Source: Liolophura sinensis (lineage: Eukaryota > Mollusca > Polyplacophora > Chitonida > Chitonidae). Taken from it: 64,000 nt of DNA. Position 1 is the first letter of the stretch, and each line of letters starts with the position of its first letter. Shown here piece by piece: positions 10,946 to 24,112 of the stretch. The stretch spans positions 15,805,386-15,869,385 of the forward strand of contig NC_088306.1 of the NCBI RefSeq assembly GCF_032854445.1, read 5' to 3'. A program made the position numbers and the translations under genes. Under the pieces are notes generated by a model. That model searched no databases and was not told where the DNA came from. It saw only the letters and a program-made list of their open reading frames with translations.

Positions 10946-13900
10946 CTAGACAACAGGAAGAGGGGGAAATACAGTATGTAAATCCACAAGACAGTTGATA
11001 ACATAGACAGCATATCCACAAGGTAGATATTCCAGATCAAAAAAATGGTAAGTAAATCCACAGAACAGACAAAAACAGTCAGTAAATCCACAAAACAGAT
11101 GAGAACAGTCAGTAAATCCACAGAACAGACAAAAACAGTCAGTAAATCCACAAAACAGATAAAACCAAAATCAATAAATCAAAACCTACAGAGCAAAGAA
11201 GTCAAGGGATGGAGATGAGGGGTGGTGTGAATCTGAGGGCAGCTTTCCAGTACATGACAATTTACCCTCATAAATCTGCGGGCAACTGGTAGACAAGGTA
11301 GGAGGAAGGGGTGGATGGAGATCTGAGGACAACTTTTCAGTACATGTGACAATTCACCAAGATAACTGGTGGACACTATCATGACAGTGTCAGCTTGTGA
11401 AGTACTGAGATATGTCTGTCAGATGTTCTACATGTACAGGTATCACAGTGGACATAAACTTATCATCACTCACGGTAATCTTAAAGTCTTTGGGCTTGGT
11501 TTGTTTCGCCGGCACAGTTTTAGGGGTGGGGCTTGCACTGCGCCCCCTCCGAGGCGGACTCGTAGTTTTGCGCGACACCCCTGTGGTAAAGGTGCAGACA
11601 CATAATATACACATCGTGCACAGTGAACACAGCATTAAGACATACACACTCAATACTGGATTTTAATATGATACTGGTTATGATGTAAAACAATAACAAT
11701 TTATTATGTTAAATATAGGTGCAGTCATCAAAAAAAGAGAAAATGTTCACTTTAAAACCAAGAAATGCATGTAGTCTACACATAAACAACTGTGCAATTT
11801 ACAATGCCACTGTTACATCAGAAATAAAATAACAATCCCCCAATATACAGAACATGTGTATTTCACAGTACACAGTCAAGCACAAAGAATCACATCTTGG
11901 TTGATATTCGATGATAAATAGGGCTCTGATCTTCATTGAATTACAAGAGTTGTTTCCCCTGTTCAACCTACAGTTGGTAACCCCTAATACTTCTAGATGA
12001 GGCAATAACAACTGAGAACAATAATTATTAGAGAGAACAACACATTTGTTACACATCTAGAATTCATATATATTATTTGGACATTATTGAGTAAAAATGA
12101 CCGCAACAACTTTCTGACAAGCTAATTAAGCTAATGTGTGTTAGAGCGACAATTGGCCCCAACCTAAAAACTTAAAATTAAAAAAAATTAGCTTCAGCTG
12201 GTAAAATGAAAGTGTTTCTTTTTAATGGATGCAGTGCCTATTTTACATACCTGTAATACAGACACACTCCTGTTTGTGCCTGGCAGTCCAGGCCTTGAGT
12301 TTACAGGCTTTACTACAGTAGAACACCTCTTTACATCGTGTACATGGAGTCAGCCTGACACCCACAGAGCGGCCACACTCGTAACAATACTTAAACAGGG
12401 GCTTCCTGTCAAGACAGAAGATAAAACAGCATTTAATCAAGGGCTTTCTGTCAAGACAGAGAATAAAACAGCATTGATCAAGGGCTTCCTGTCAAGATAG
12501 AGGATAAAACAGCATTTGATCAAGGGCTTCCTGTCAAGACAGAGGATAAAACAGCATTGATCAAAGGCTTCCTGTCAAGACAGAGGATAAAACAGCATTT
12601 GATCAAGGGCTTCCTGTCAAGACAGAGGATAAAACAGCATTGATCAAAGGCTTCCTGTCAAGACAGAGGATAAAACAGCATTTGATCAAGGGCTTCCTGT
12701 CAAGACAGAGGATAAAACAGCATTGATCAAGGGCTTCCTGTCAAGACAGAGGATAAAACAGCATTTGATTAAGGGCTTCCAGTGAAGACAGAGGATAAAA
12801 CAGCATTTGATCAAGGGCTTCCTGTTAAGACAGAGGATAAAACAGCATTGATCAAGGGCTTCCTGTCAAGACAGAGGATAAAACAGCATTTGATCAAGGG
12901 CTTCTTCTCAAGACAGAGGATAAAACAGCATTGATCAAGGGCTTCCTGTCAAGACAGAGGATAAAACAGCGCTTGATTAAGGGCTTCCAGTCAAGACAGA
13001 GGATAAAACAGCATTTGATCAAGGGCTTCCTGTTAAGACAGAGGATAAAACAGCATTTGATCAAGGGCTTCCTGTCAAAGGATAAGCAATACTTAATCAA
13101 GGATATCCAGTCAAGACAGAGGATAAAACAGAACTTAATCAAGGGACTCCTGTCCAGACGAGAGAAGAAAACGGTACTTAATCAAGGTCTTCCTGTCAGA
13201 GTATAAAACAGCACTCAGTCAACATGATCAAAGATTCCCTGTCAAGAAAGAGCTAGGATAAAACAGTACTTCATGAAGGGCTTCCTGTCCACACAGAAAG
13301 GAAAACAGTAATTAATCACAGATTTCCTGTCCATACAGAGGAGAAAACAGAATGTAATCAAGGACATCTTGTCCACACAAAGGAGAAAACAGAATTTAAT
13401 CCAGCATGTCAAGGGTTCCTGTCAAGACAGAAGAGAAAAAAGTACTTAAGAGCTTCGTGTTAGATAGAGAGAACACTACTTATTTAAAGGGATTCGTGTC
13501 AGATAGAGAAAACAGTACACAATCAAGGCCTTTCTGTCAGATAAAGAAAACAGTACATGATCAAGTGCTTTCTGTCAAGACAGAGGAGAAAGCAGTGTTT
13601 ACTCTTTTCCTTTAAAATCTGGCAATCATTTACAACTAGGAAAAAAGGCTGAATCTAATTTGTTGAATAATTTAATTAGGCAGCTATGGAGAACTAGCAA
13701 TGGACATTTACTATTGCACAAATTTTCCAATACATGTAAAGACAAATACGAAAACCATACCGCATCAAGCATCCAAGTCAAGTTTAACTTAAGCTTCAGG
13801 CTTAAGAAAGTTAGTTCACACCTGGAAGACATTTTGATTGCTCCTACTGTACAAAGACTCACGTGTATGGCCATTGCCCTTATGGCTCTTAAAGCTATGT

Positions 13901-16900
13901 TAGATGTTGTGATTATAGCTTTACACACCTTTCAGCAAATGTTACTTGTGTGGTGAAAAATAAAAGCGTGTGCTTTTATATATAACCTTCACATCCAATG
14001 TTTGTTAAAACATTATTATAAAGGACAGTCGTGTAACGTAATGTCAAGGAAAAAAAAACTTTTTTTGGTTGTCTTTTGGTAACAACAAAAAAGAATGTTT
14101 TTGCCACCTTAAAACAACATATTAGCAACTGTTTCATTAAAACATGCAATTTTACCCGCACCCCCAATAAGATTCCTGCAGACGTATCAAAGCTCATCCA
14201 ATATCATTCAATTCATGCATAGAAGTATTTATATGTGACACACATTTACCTGTGTTAACGCATTGCAGATCATTCAATGTTATTTGCATACAAACATTTG
14301 TCACACATTTAAAGTATTAATGCACTGCAAGAAAGAAGAAAAAGACCAAAACAAAAGACACAACAGCCACTCTGTGATGCAATATCATAAGGAAAGTTGA
14401 CCAAACTGTCAAATCACTGCACAAAGCCGGAGCCAACCAATTCCCGCCCACCTGCTGAGCTGTGAGCTGAGATTACGCCTTACTGGCGCTGAGTAATAAG
14501 GTCGGGATGGGATATCTGCCACCACAGTGTCTTCTAGAAATCTTAACAGTAACAAAAAAGGAAATGTATAACTCTGCTGATTTACACAACAACTGTACAA
14601 TACTGGTGGATTTGGGGGAAATTAAAAAAAATACATTCGGAACGTTTCATATGGCAATAAAACACATATATGTTCATATAAAATACACACATGCATGCAT
14701 ACTGGTATAAAGTTGTCTACAAAGTCTGTTTATCCAAACGACTGATTTGCAAGTGACTAGCGCTTTCACAAGCAGTATCTCACTGTTACGAACCCCATCT
14801 TCAAACATTCTATTTAAGTTCTTTTATTTCTTCCCGAGTCATTGTCTGCCCTACATTTTCCCATCTGTTTACATTTATAGCCTGCACTGTAATTCAGTCC
14901 AATGTTCTCGAGGCCTCGGTGTTTGTGAGTTTAGTGGTATTGTACACAGAGTATACATTCTGGAAATATGTATCGGTGTTGTAAACATGTTTACGATCAA
15001 ACCATCCAGAATTTTCCCTTACATTAGCCTATAAATATGAGTGACAAAGTTGTGAAGCTCACAGTCATTCATTCAAGTCCACTTGTGAGCATTTATCTAC
15101 TTAACTCCATTTGAGAGCAGTCATATTTACTGTCATTCAATGTGACGGATTTTGCTTCGTTTAGATTCGACATTCATCATTTATTCTCCAATTTCTGTTC
15201 ATTTTCTGTACTTTGTGAGCATGTGTTTCACCACTTGCTATTTTTGGAGATGTTATTTTGGGGCTTGTATCGTTCATTGACTCTTTGTGCCATGAGGTAT
15301 ATTTCAACCCAGTTTCTCTGAAAGTGAATGTGTGCATAGTTAACAGGAAATATACATCGACAGCTCGACATCATGGATGCTACTGTCAACTTGTCCGCCC
15401 TGAGAAGTTACACATTTACGGGCAGTTGGGGAATAAACCACTTATCGGACTGTCATCCGTAGCATCTTAACTGTGGATTCTATATTTACATGGACTGACT
15501 CGCCTTTGGAAGCCAGAACATTCCATCTGGATTTGGACACTGTAACATACTATATATATATATATACAAATATATTTGTAATTATTTGTGTTGTTCTGTC
15601 TATTATTGTCAATTCTGTTAATATATATGTATCAAACTTATTCATGCGTCTTTGTTTGATCTTGTGTAAGGCCTATTGCTGATCTAAGAGTAAAACTGAC
15701 CGGTTGTCTTTTATCTTCACTCTCCGATAGTGGTACCCTGGTTAGTGGTTCATATTGTTTTGGGGTTAATACATACTTCCGAGCCTCTCACTACCCCACT
15801 GAGTCTATGATAAAATAACGCAGTTTCAGATGATGCCATGATCTAATGTCTTGAAAAAATAGTCACATCAACCTTAACTGCATGTGCCTCATGTATTACA
15901 TTCAGAATTTTTCATATCTAATACTTCAACCTGCAAACGTTGGTTTGCTTGCAGCTTGAAATCCCTGAAGTTTAGGACATTCATGTAAATAGGTGTGGGC
16001 TCGTCTCTCAACTTCAACTGCCCAGGCAGATGGCACTGCCCAGGCAGATGGCACTGCCCAGGCAGATGGCACTGCCCAGACAGATGGCACTGCCCAGGCA
16101 GATGGCACTGCCCATGCAGATGGCACTGCCCAGGCAGATGGCACTGCCCAGACAGATGGCACTGCCCAGGCTCTGCCTCTCATTAGACAAGGTCGTAATT
16201 TATAATGAAGTACTCACAAACATAAACTTGAGGCTGTCAAAGACAGAATTTGAAATCTATTTCTCTCAATTCAACCTATCAGCAGTAATTCACAAAATGA
16301 GGGTGGGTGGGGTGTTTGGGTAGGTGTATAATACTGACCTTTCTTGTATCACAGGTTTAATCTTATCCTGCCTCTTGTTACACTTGAAGGTCACCCTGCC
16401 ATCCCCATGACCTGACCGTCCACTCAGAGTTGGACTCTGGGCTGCAACAACAAGCAAACAGCGAGAATTTATTCATCTGATTGTTGCTTAATGCCATTTT
16501 TCACAAAAGTTTCACTTGCAACAAATGATGATGGCAAACATACTGTACGTCTTCAACCTTTTCAAGTGCTATAGCACTTTCTTTAGAGGACGTTATGCTT
16601 ACAATTATTATGAAAAAGATGCTAAAAACGCTTTGTTTGTGTCATCAAAGATGCAAGCATCATAAAACTGAGCAAATTATTTCTCTCAGAGTGTTTCAAA
16701 ATATTGGTTACAGAGGTAGTTGAGAAAGTTAGGGAAGAATTATGGAATGCAGAATTAGAAGGCAAAAGCTTTGCAGTAGGTAACAACAGTGTGATCACCC
16801 TCAACTGTATGAATAGGAGTTCTAACAAAGGGACAATGCACTATTACTAGACACTATTACAAGGTACATGTACAAGAAAAACATGCATTTATGTCTTATT

Positions 16901-19900
16901 TGGGAACTGCAATTAAATGATCGGATTCGGATCATCACCAAAACGTGTGCTATTGTGCACAAAATTTCATTCAAATCTGTGCATAACTTTTAAAAATAAT
17001 GTTGCCCCTCTCTCTCTCTCTCTTTGTAGATCTATGGCTTCAACTTTTTTTTACTCAATTGGGGTTTTAGGCCATCCTCAAGAATATTTCATTTCATATA
17101 CAACGGCAACCATAATATTAGTTGAAGGAAACCAGGCTCAAACTCATGACCACACACATGTACCGCAGTTTTGTCGTCAGCAGTGTTTTCTCTCTGTCTC
17201 TCTCAGAGTGGTCAAACACAAGCACAAACTGTGACTAATTTCTGTCGCAAGCACTATCTTCTTCGTGTCGTCACAACCTCAGTATGAACAAACACAAGCA
17301 CAAACTGTGACTTTGTCACCCACACTATCTTCTTCCTGTCGTCACAACCTCAGGGTGAACAAACACCAGCCCAAACTGTGACTTTGTCACCCACACTATC
17401 TTCTTCCTGTCGTCACAGCCTCAGTATGAACAAACACCAGCCCAAACTATGACTTTGTCACCCACACTATCTTCTTCCTGTCGTCTCGACCTCAGTATGA
17501 ACAAACACCAGCCCAATCTGTGACTTTGTCACCCACACTATCTTCTTCCTGTCGTCACAACCTCAGTATGAACAAACACAAGCACAAACTGTGACTTTGT
17601 CACCCACACTATCTTCTTCCTGTCGTCACAACCTCAGTATGAACAAACACCAGCCCAATCTGTGACTTTGTCACCCACACTATCTTCTTCCTGTCGTCAC
17701 AACCTCAGGGTGAACAAACACAAGCACAAACTGTGACTTTGTCACCCACACTATCTTCTTCCTGTCGTCACAACCTCAGTATGAACAAACACCAGCCCAA
17801 TCTGTGACTTTGTCACCCACACTATCTTCTTCGTGTCGTCACAACCTCAGGGTGAACAAACACAAGCACAAACTGTGACTTTGTCACCCACACTATCTTC
17901 TTCCTGTCGTCACAACCTCAGGGTCAACAAACACAAGCACAAACTGTGACTTTGTCACCCACACTATCTTCTTCCTGTCATCACAACCTCAGTATGAACA
18001 AACACCAGCCCAAACTGTGACTTACTTTTGCCATCAGCACTGTCTTCTCTCTGTCGTCTTTCTCTCTCAAGATCCATGGCTTTCTTCCTCAGTATGGCCC
18101 CAAGGTGCCCCAGCACTTTTTTCCTGCTGTTGAACCTGTCTCTCTCGGCGTAAGTAAGGGCGTGATACGGCATGTGAGCTATCACACGATCCTGTGAACA
18201 CAACACACAAACATAAACACAGTGGTACAGCATGTGGGCTATAACACGATTCTGTGAACACCAGACACAAACATAAACAGAGTGGTACAATGTGTGAGCT
18301 ATAACACGATCCTGTGAACACCAGACACAAACATAAACAGAGTGGTACAATGTGTGAGCTATAACACGATCCTGTGAACACCAGACACAAACATAAACAG
18401 AGTGGTACAATGTGTGAGCTATAACACGATCCTGTGAACACCAGACACAAACATAAACAGAGTGGTACAATGTGTGAGCTATAACACGATCCTGTGAACA
18501 CCAGACACAAACATAAACAGAGTGGTACAATGTGTGAGCTATTACACGATCCTGTGAACACCAGACACAACCATAAACACAGTGGTACAGCATGTAGGCT
18601 ATAACACGATTCTGTGAACACCAGACACAACCATGTCCTGTGAACACCAGACACAACCATAAACACAGTGGTACAATGTGTGAGCTATCACACGATCCTG
18701 TGAACACAAGACACACATATAAACAGAGTGGTACATCGTGTGAGCTATAACACGATCCTCTGGAACACAAACATAAACACAGTGGTACATTGTGTGAGCT
18801 ATAACATGATCCTCTGGAACACAAACATAAACACAGTGGTACAGCATGTGGGCTATAACAGGATCCTTTGGGACACCAGACACAAATATAAACAGAGTGG
18901 TACAGCATGTGGGCTATAACACAATCCTCTGGGTCACCACACACAAATATAAGCATGGTGGTATGGCTCGAACCAGACACAAACACTAACAGAGTGGTAC
19001 TATCCTAATACACACATGTACATGTAATGTGCCGCAAATGTTACAAACCTAACTATAAGCATGTCTCACCTGATAATCCTACCACATGCATGTAATGTGC
19101 CAAAAACATTGCAAATCTGACCTTCACCTGCTGAATGCATGTCTATCCTGATAATCCAAATAAATACACATAACATGCATTGCAAACCTGACCTTAACCT
19201 TCCTGCGGCATGTACGCCTCACCTGATTGAACACGTAAAATGCGTAATCCACGGCAGTTCCCTGTAACCTTTTGGGTCCAACTGGTATCGGATTCAAGAT
19301 GTTAGCACCAGCCTTTACTAACTTATCAATCTGAAGACAAAGAAATTTACTTCATGAATTCAAAGAGGAATACACAGCTGTTGAGGACATCAATTCCGGG
19401 CACCAATTCTTTACCCTCTGCATAAATTATACTGGTAATTAAAAGTAACAATAACTACGGAAAAAGGGAGAAAAACTGTGAAAAACATGAAAAAGAATGA
19501 ATGATCTAAACCTGAGATTGCAAGGTATCACATACAATGGGGCTAGTACTACATTAAAGTCAGCATAGAGATCAATATATGGATTTGATCTTCTGCTCAT
19601 GGCCGAGGACAAGAGGCAGTCTGCATACTGCGAAATGTTTTTCAGTGATTTCATGAAAACCACAACTTGAACAGGAATAATTCTTTAAAATTCATAATCC
19701 TGAGGTCAAGCAGGTCTCAGAAACGTTTTTGTTCGAGCAGTTTTTACAGCTTGCTTCCTTTGCCATTATTCTCACTTGCCAGCTCAAGCCCAATTTACCA
19801 GCCTACCACACCCATGTGTGCCAATTTGCAAAAAATCTTTCTGGTAGTTTTGGAGAAGATTCTTAAATGGTTATCACATAAATCCAATATGGCTGCCAGG

Positions 19901-22900
19901 TCATTTGACACAGGGCAACTCATTTTGATATGTACCACTTCAGACCATAGGCAAGCATCATGTAAAGTTTCAGTAGATTTGGTGTAGTGGTTTTCTCTGC
20001 AGCTTATAATTCATGGAACTACATGTATGTACATGTAAATATAGATTCACGCGACCAGGCCAGTAATGAAAACTACTGAAAGTTCATACCTGCTGTAATT
20101 TCAGGAATAATGACCATATAGATTCACGTGACTATTCAGATAAATTTCACTATAACAATACTTTGGGAATTATTACAACGCTATCAAAGGAATATTACTT
20201 TTTTTTAATTATTTACAACCTAAGCATGCTTATGCATGAACGTTCATGAAGTTCACAGATTAGACTCTTTATTTGAACATTTCTGTTCATCAGTGAACAA
20301 GCCCTGGCTATCGTATTGCATAGGTACAGATAGCTATACTTACCAGAGCTAGCTGCTGTGTGACAGTTCGTCTGTGTTCGTATTCAGTGGATGAAGCAAC
20401 ACAGAGAGCACTGCCGACTCCGTGAGTCAGCTGTAAACTTGGGTTGGCACCGTGGAACAATAACTCGTCAATTGCCTACAGTTAGGACAGATGGCAAATA
20501 TACTGATAATGGTTGTGTTTTGGAATGACACATGTTCAGAAACAAACTTCACCTGAACATATCTGATAGAAAATGTTCACAAATATTGGCAATAGATATA
20601 AAACAATGAATTCAGAAAGCATGAGACAATAAATGTGTATAGTTATAAAACAGAACAAGAATATGTGTACAACTTACTCTCTAATAAGTACTAAGAGCTC
20701 CTAGTTATATAGCTATAAAATTTGCAAATACGTACCAGGTCATTTCCACTGGTGATAGCCAGAGCAAGGGGAGAGAAGCCCTTACACAAGAGATCCGACT
20801 TGGCACCATACTCTAGCAACAGTCTGACCACTCTGCAGGCATTCTGTAAACATAAATAAAACAAAATATCACATTTCCTGTTCCAAAAAGAGCCTACCAG
20901 ATGCATGGCCCACCCAAGGGGAGATAACCCAACTGTGACAGTTATTCCCCCTGAACAGGAAAACAAAGGTTTCATGTTTACATTCCCCTATTGGGATAAT
21001 GGATGAATGAAAGCTTGGATTATAATGGGATAATGGTGACACAATGCATGACACAAATGGTATAAATTAAAATGTCTATGACATGGTAAATATAAATCTG
21101 GATAATAATTTTCACAGGTGTTAAAGACTGTAACTAACACAGGTTTCTGCAGACCCCACTCAAATAGTCTAAGAGTTATTTACTCTCCCAAATAAAAGTG
21201 TCCATAAAACCATAAACAACTCCATAAATTCATGTTTATTTTATACATGCTGATTATGGTGTGAATGCTGACCTTGTTATTATCATCTCTTGAACACGCA
21301 ATGTGAAGCGGAGTTCTCCCCCCTAGGAGAGCCTGCTGTTCTTCCTCTATCACATCTTTGGACCACTCTTCTGCCTATTGTGAGGTGGAAAAATAACATA
21401 CAAAATACATTTACAAGTACTCGGCACTTGGTCATGTACTACAAAATGTTTCAGATATAATCAATTTAGGTAAAAGATAAATGTACATACACATGTATTA
21501 AAATCTCTCAAGTTGTAAAGTCAAAGTCTGACAAATAAATTTTATTTTACGGTCAAATAATAACTGGCCAATAATTTTTTTTTTATATTGTACAAACAGA
21601 AATAGCTATTACATGAATAATGAGTGTTGAGATTGGCATCATATGTCGAAAGTTCAGGGAAAAAAAATAACATCTAACTATTGGAAATATAGAGTTGTCC
21701 ATATTATTTAGTGGTACACAGGCATATATATCACGAAGGTTCTATATGATATATGTCAGTGTTGTTATCTACTGCTCACACATTATGGTCGACAGTTGTC
21801 CACACTATTTTGCGGCACGCAAACAAACATACCAGGAAGGTACTATAAGGTAGGTGTTGTCATCTACTGCTCACACATTAGGGTCAACAGTTGTCCTTAC
21901 TACATGTATTTAGTGGTACACAGATATACATACCAGGAAGGTATTAAGGTAGGTATTGTCATCTATTGCCCGCACATTAGGGTCAACAGTTGTCCTTACT
22001 ACGTGTATTTAGTGGTATACAGATATACATACCAGGAAGGTATAAAGGTAGGTGTTGTCATCTACTGCTCACACATTAGGGTCAACAGTTGTCCTTACTA
22101 TTTAGTGGTACACATATATAGATACAAGGAAGGTATAAAGGTAGGTGTTGTCATCTACTGCTCACACATTAGGGTCAACAGTTGTCCATACTATTTAGTG
22201 GTACACATATATAGATACAAGGAAGGTATAAAGGTAGGTGTTGTCATCTACTGCTCACACATTAGGGTCAACAGTTGTCCATACTATTTAGTGGTACACA
22301 TATATAGATACAAGGAAGGTATAAAGGTAGGTGTTGTCATCTACTGCTCACACATTAGGGTCAACAGTTGTCCATACTATTTAGTGGTACACATATATAG
22401 ATACAAGGAAGGTATAAAGGTAGGTGTTGTCATCTACTGCTCACACATTAGGGTCAACAGTTGTCCATACTATTTAGTGGTACACAAATATACATACCAG
22501 GAAGGTACTATAAGGTAGGTGTTGTCATCTACTGCTCACACATTAGGGTCAACAGTTGTCCATACTATTTAGTGGTACACAAATATACATACCAGGAAGG
22601 TACTATAAGGTAGGTGTTGTCATCTATTGCCCGCACATTAGGGTCAACAGTTGTCTTTACTACATGTATTTAGTGGTACACAGATATACATGCCATGAAG
22701 GTATTAAGGTAGGTATTGTCATCTATTGCCTGCACATTAGGGTCAACAGTTGTCCTTACTACATGTATTTAGTGGTACACAGATATACATACCAGGAAGG
22801 TATTAAGGTAGGTATTGTCATCTATTGCCCGCACATTAGGGTCAACAGTTGTCCTTACTACATGTATTTAGTGGTACACAGATATACATACCAGGAAGGT

Positions 22901-24074
22901 ATTAAGGTAGGTATTGTCATCTATTGCCCGCACATTAGGGTCTGCCTGAGCCTCCAGCAGTAGCTCTGTAATCTGAACTCCTTCTATCCCCGGGATAGCC
23001 ACAGCAATGTGCAGGGGGGACAGGCCTCCTTTCTGTCAGGGGCACAAAGAAACAAAGCATATAAGAGATGCTGAGTGTATACTGTGAATTTTCTACAATT
23101 TTTTTCACCCTTTGTTGCCTTTACTATCAAAGCTTGGTCAGTTTGTGACGATACAAAGAGGGCAGTAATATGTTTAACACTATCAAAGAAACTAAACAAT
23201 AGACAATCATTTAGGCAGTCGTGTAGACAATCACTTAGAACAAACGTTTGTTCCCCACCAGTTTGTTTTTCAGCAATATGGTGGGCATATTTTTATGTCA
23301 CATGTGAGAAAGTTTGTCACTAGCTGCCAAAGCTTGGTGATGTACCCTAAAAACATTGGTTTTCTCCACCTATAAAAATGTTTAGCCATGGAAGTATCTC
23401 AGTGTCAGTGAGAGGCCCTGTTCGGACAAAAATTGGAAATGAGACAGCCTGATATCAAATTCTGGCTAAATCTATGCTGACAGTCATTGTAAAACTAAGT
23501 GAAAAATCCTTAAGTATTAAAAACTAATAGGCTCAGCCATCGTAAAAGTAAAAAATTCTTGAGTTTGGTGTTAAAACAAAGATAAAATTAAAACCCATGA
23601 GAAGATGAATTAGAATTATAACACTTCAGAGCAATTCTCCTGCTTCCTGTCTGTACAGTTCTTAATGGCTACTGGTGCTCCACACTTTGTCAAGAGGATT
23701 TATCAGATTTACACACTTTATTGACAGTTTTGTATGGTAACAAGTTATAGTTCACCAATCACCTTCTCAGCCTTTCTATTTAATAGCAACTAATCACTTA
23801 TGTATATGGGTAACCTTATTTACTGGATACTTTCATTTATCTATTTACTTGACTGGTGTTTTACGCCATACTCAAGAATACTTCACTTATACGACAGCAG
23901 CCAAAATTATGGTGGGAGGAAACCTACGACCATCCTCAAGTTGCTGCAGACATTACCACGTTCGGCCAGAGGGACGCTTTTAAATCTGTACTTCTAACAT
24001 AATCATTTTTACCTGCTTACAAGATGTCCTCTGTCCAGGATGAAAAATGTAACAGCTGTTTTTCTTTATACTGA

Positions 24075-24112
<38 letters not shown>

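Noticed and set aside
21796-22963. Long plus-strand open frames (240 and 135 codons) over the exon 7 array
   Set aside because: They are antisense to ANKMY1 and consist only of the translated 93-99-bp repeat; openness follows from the period, not selection.
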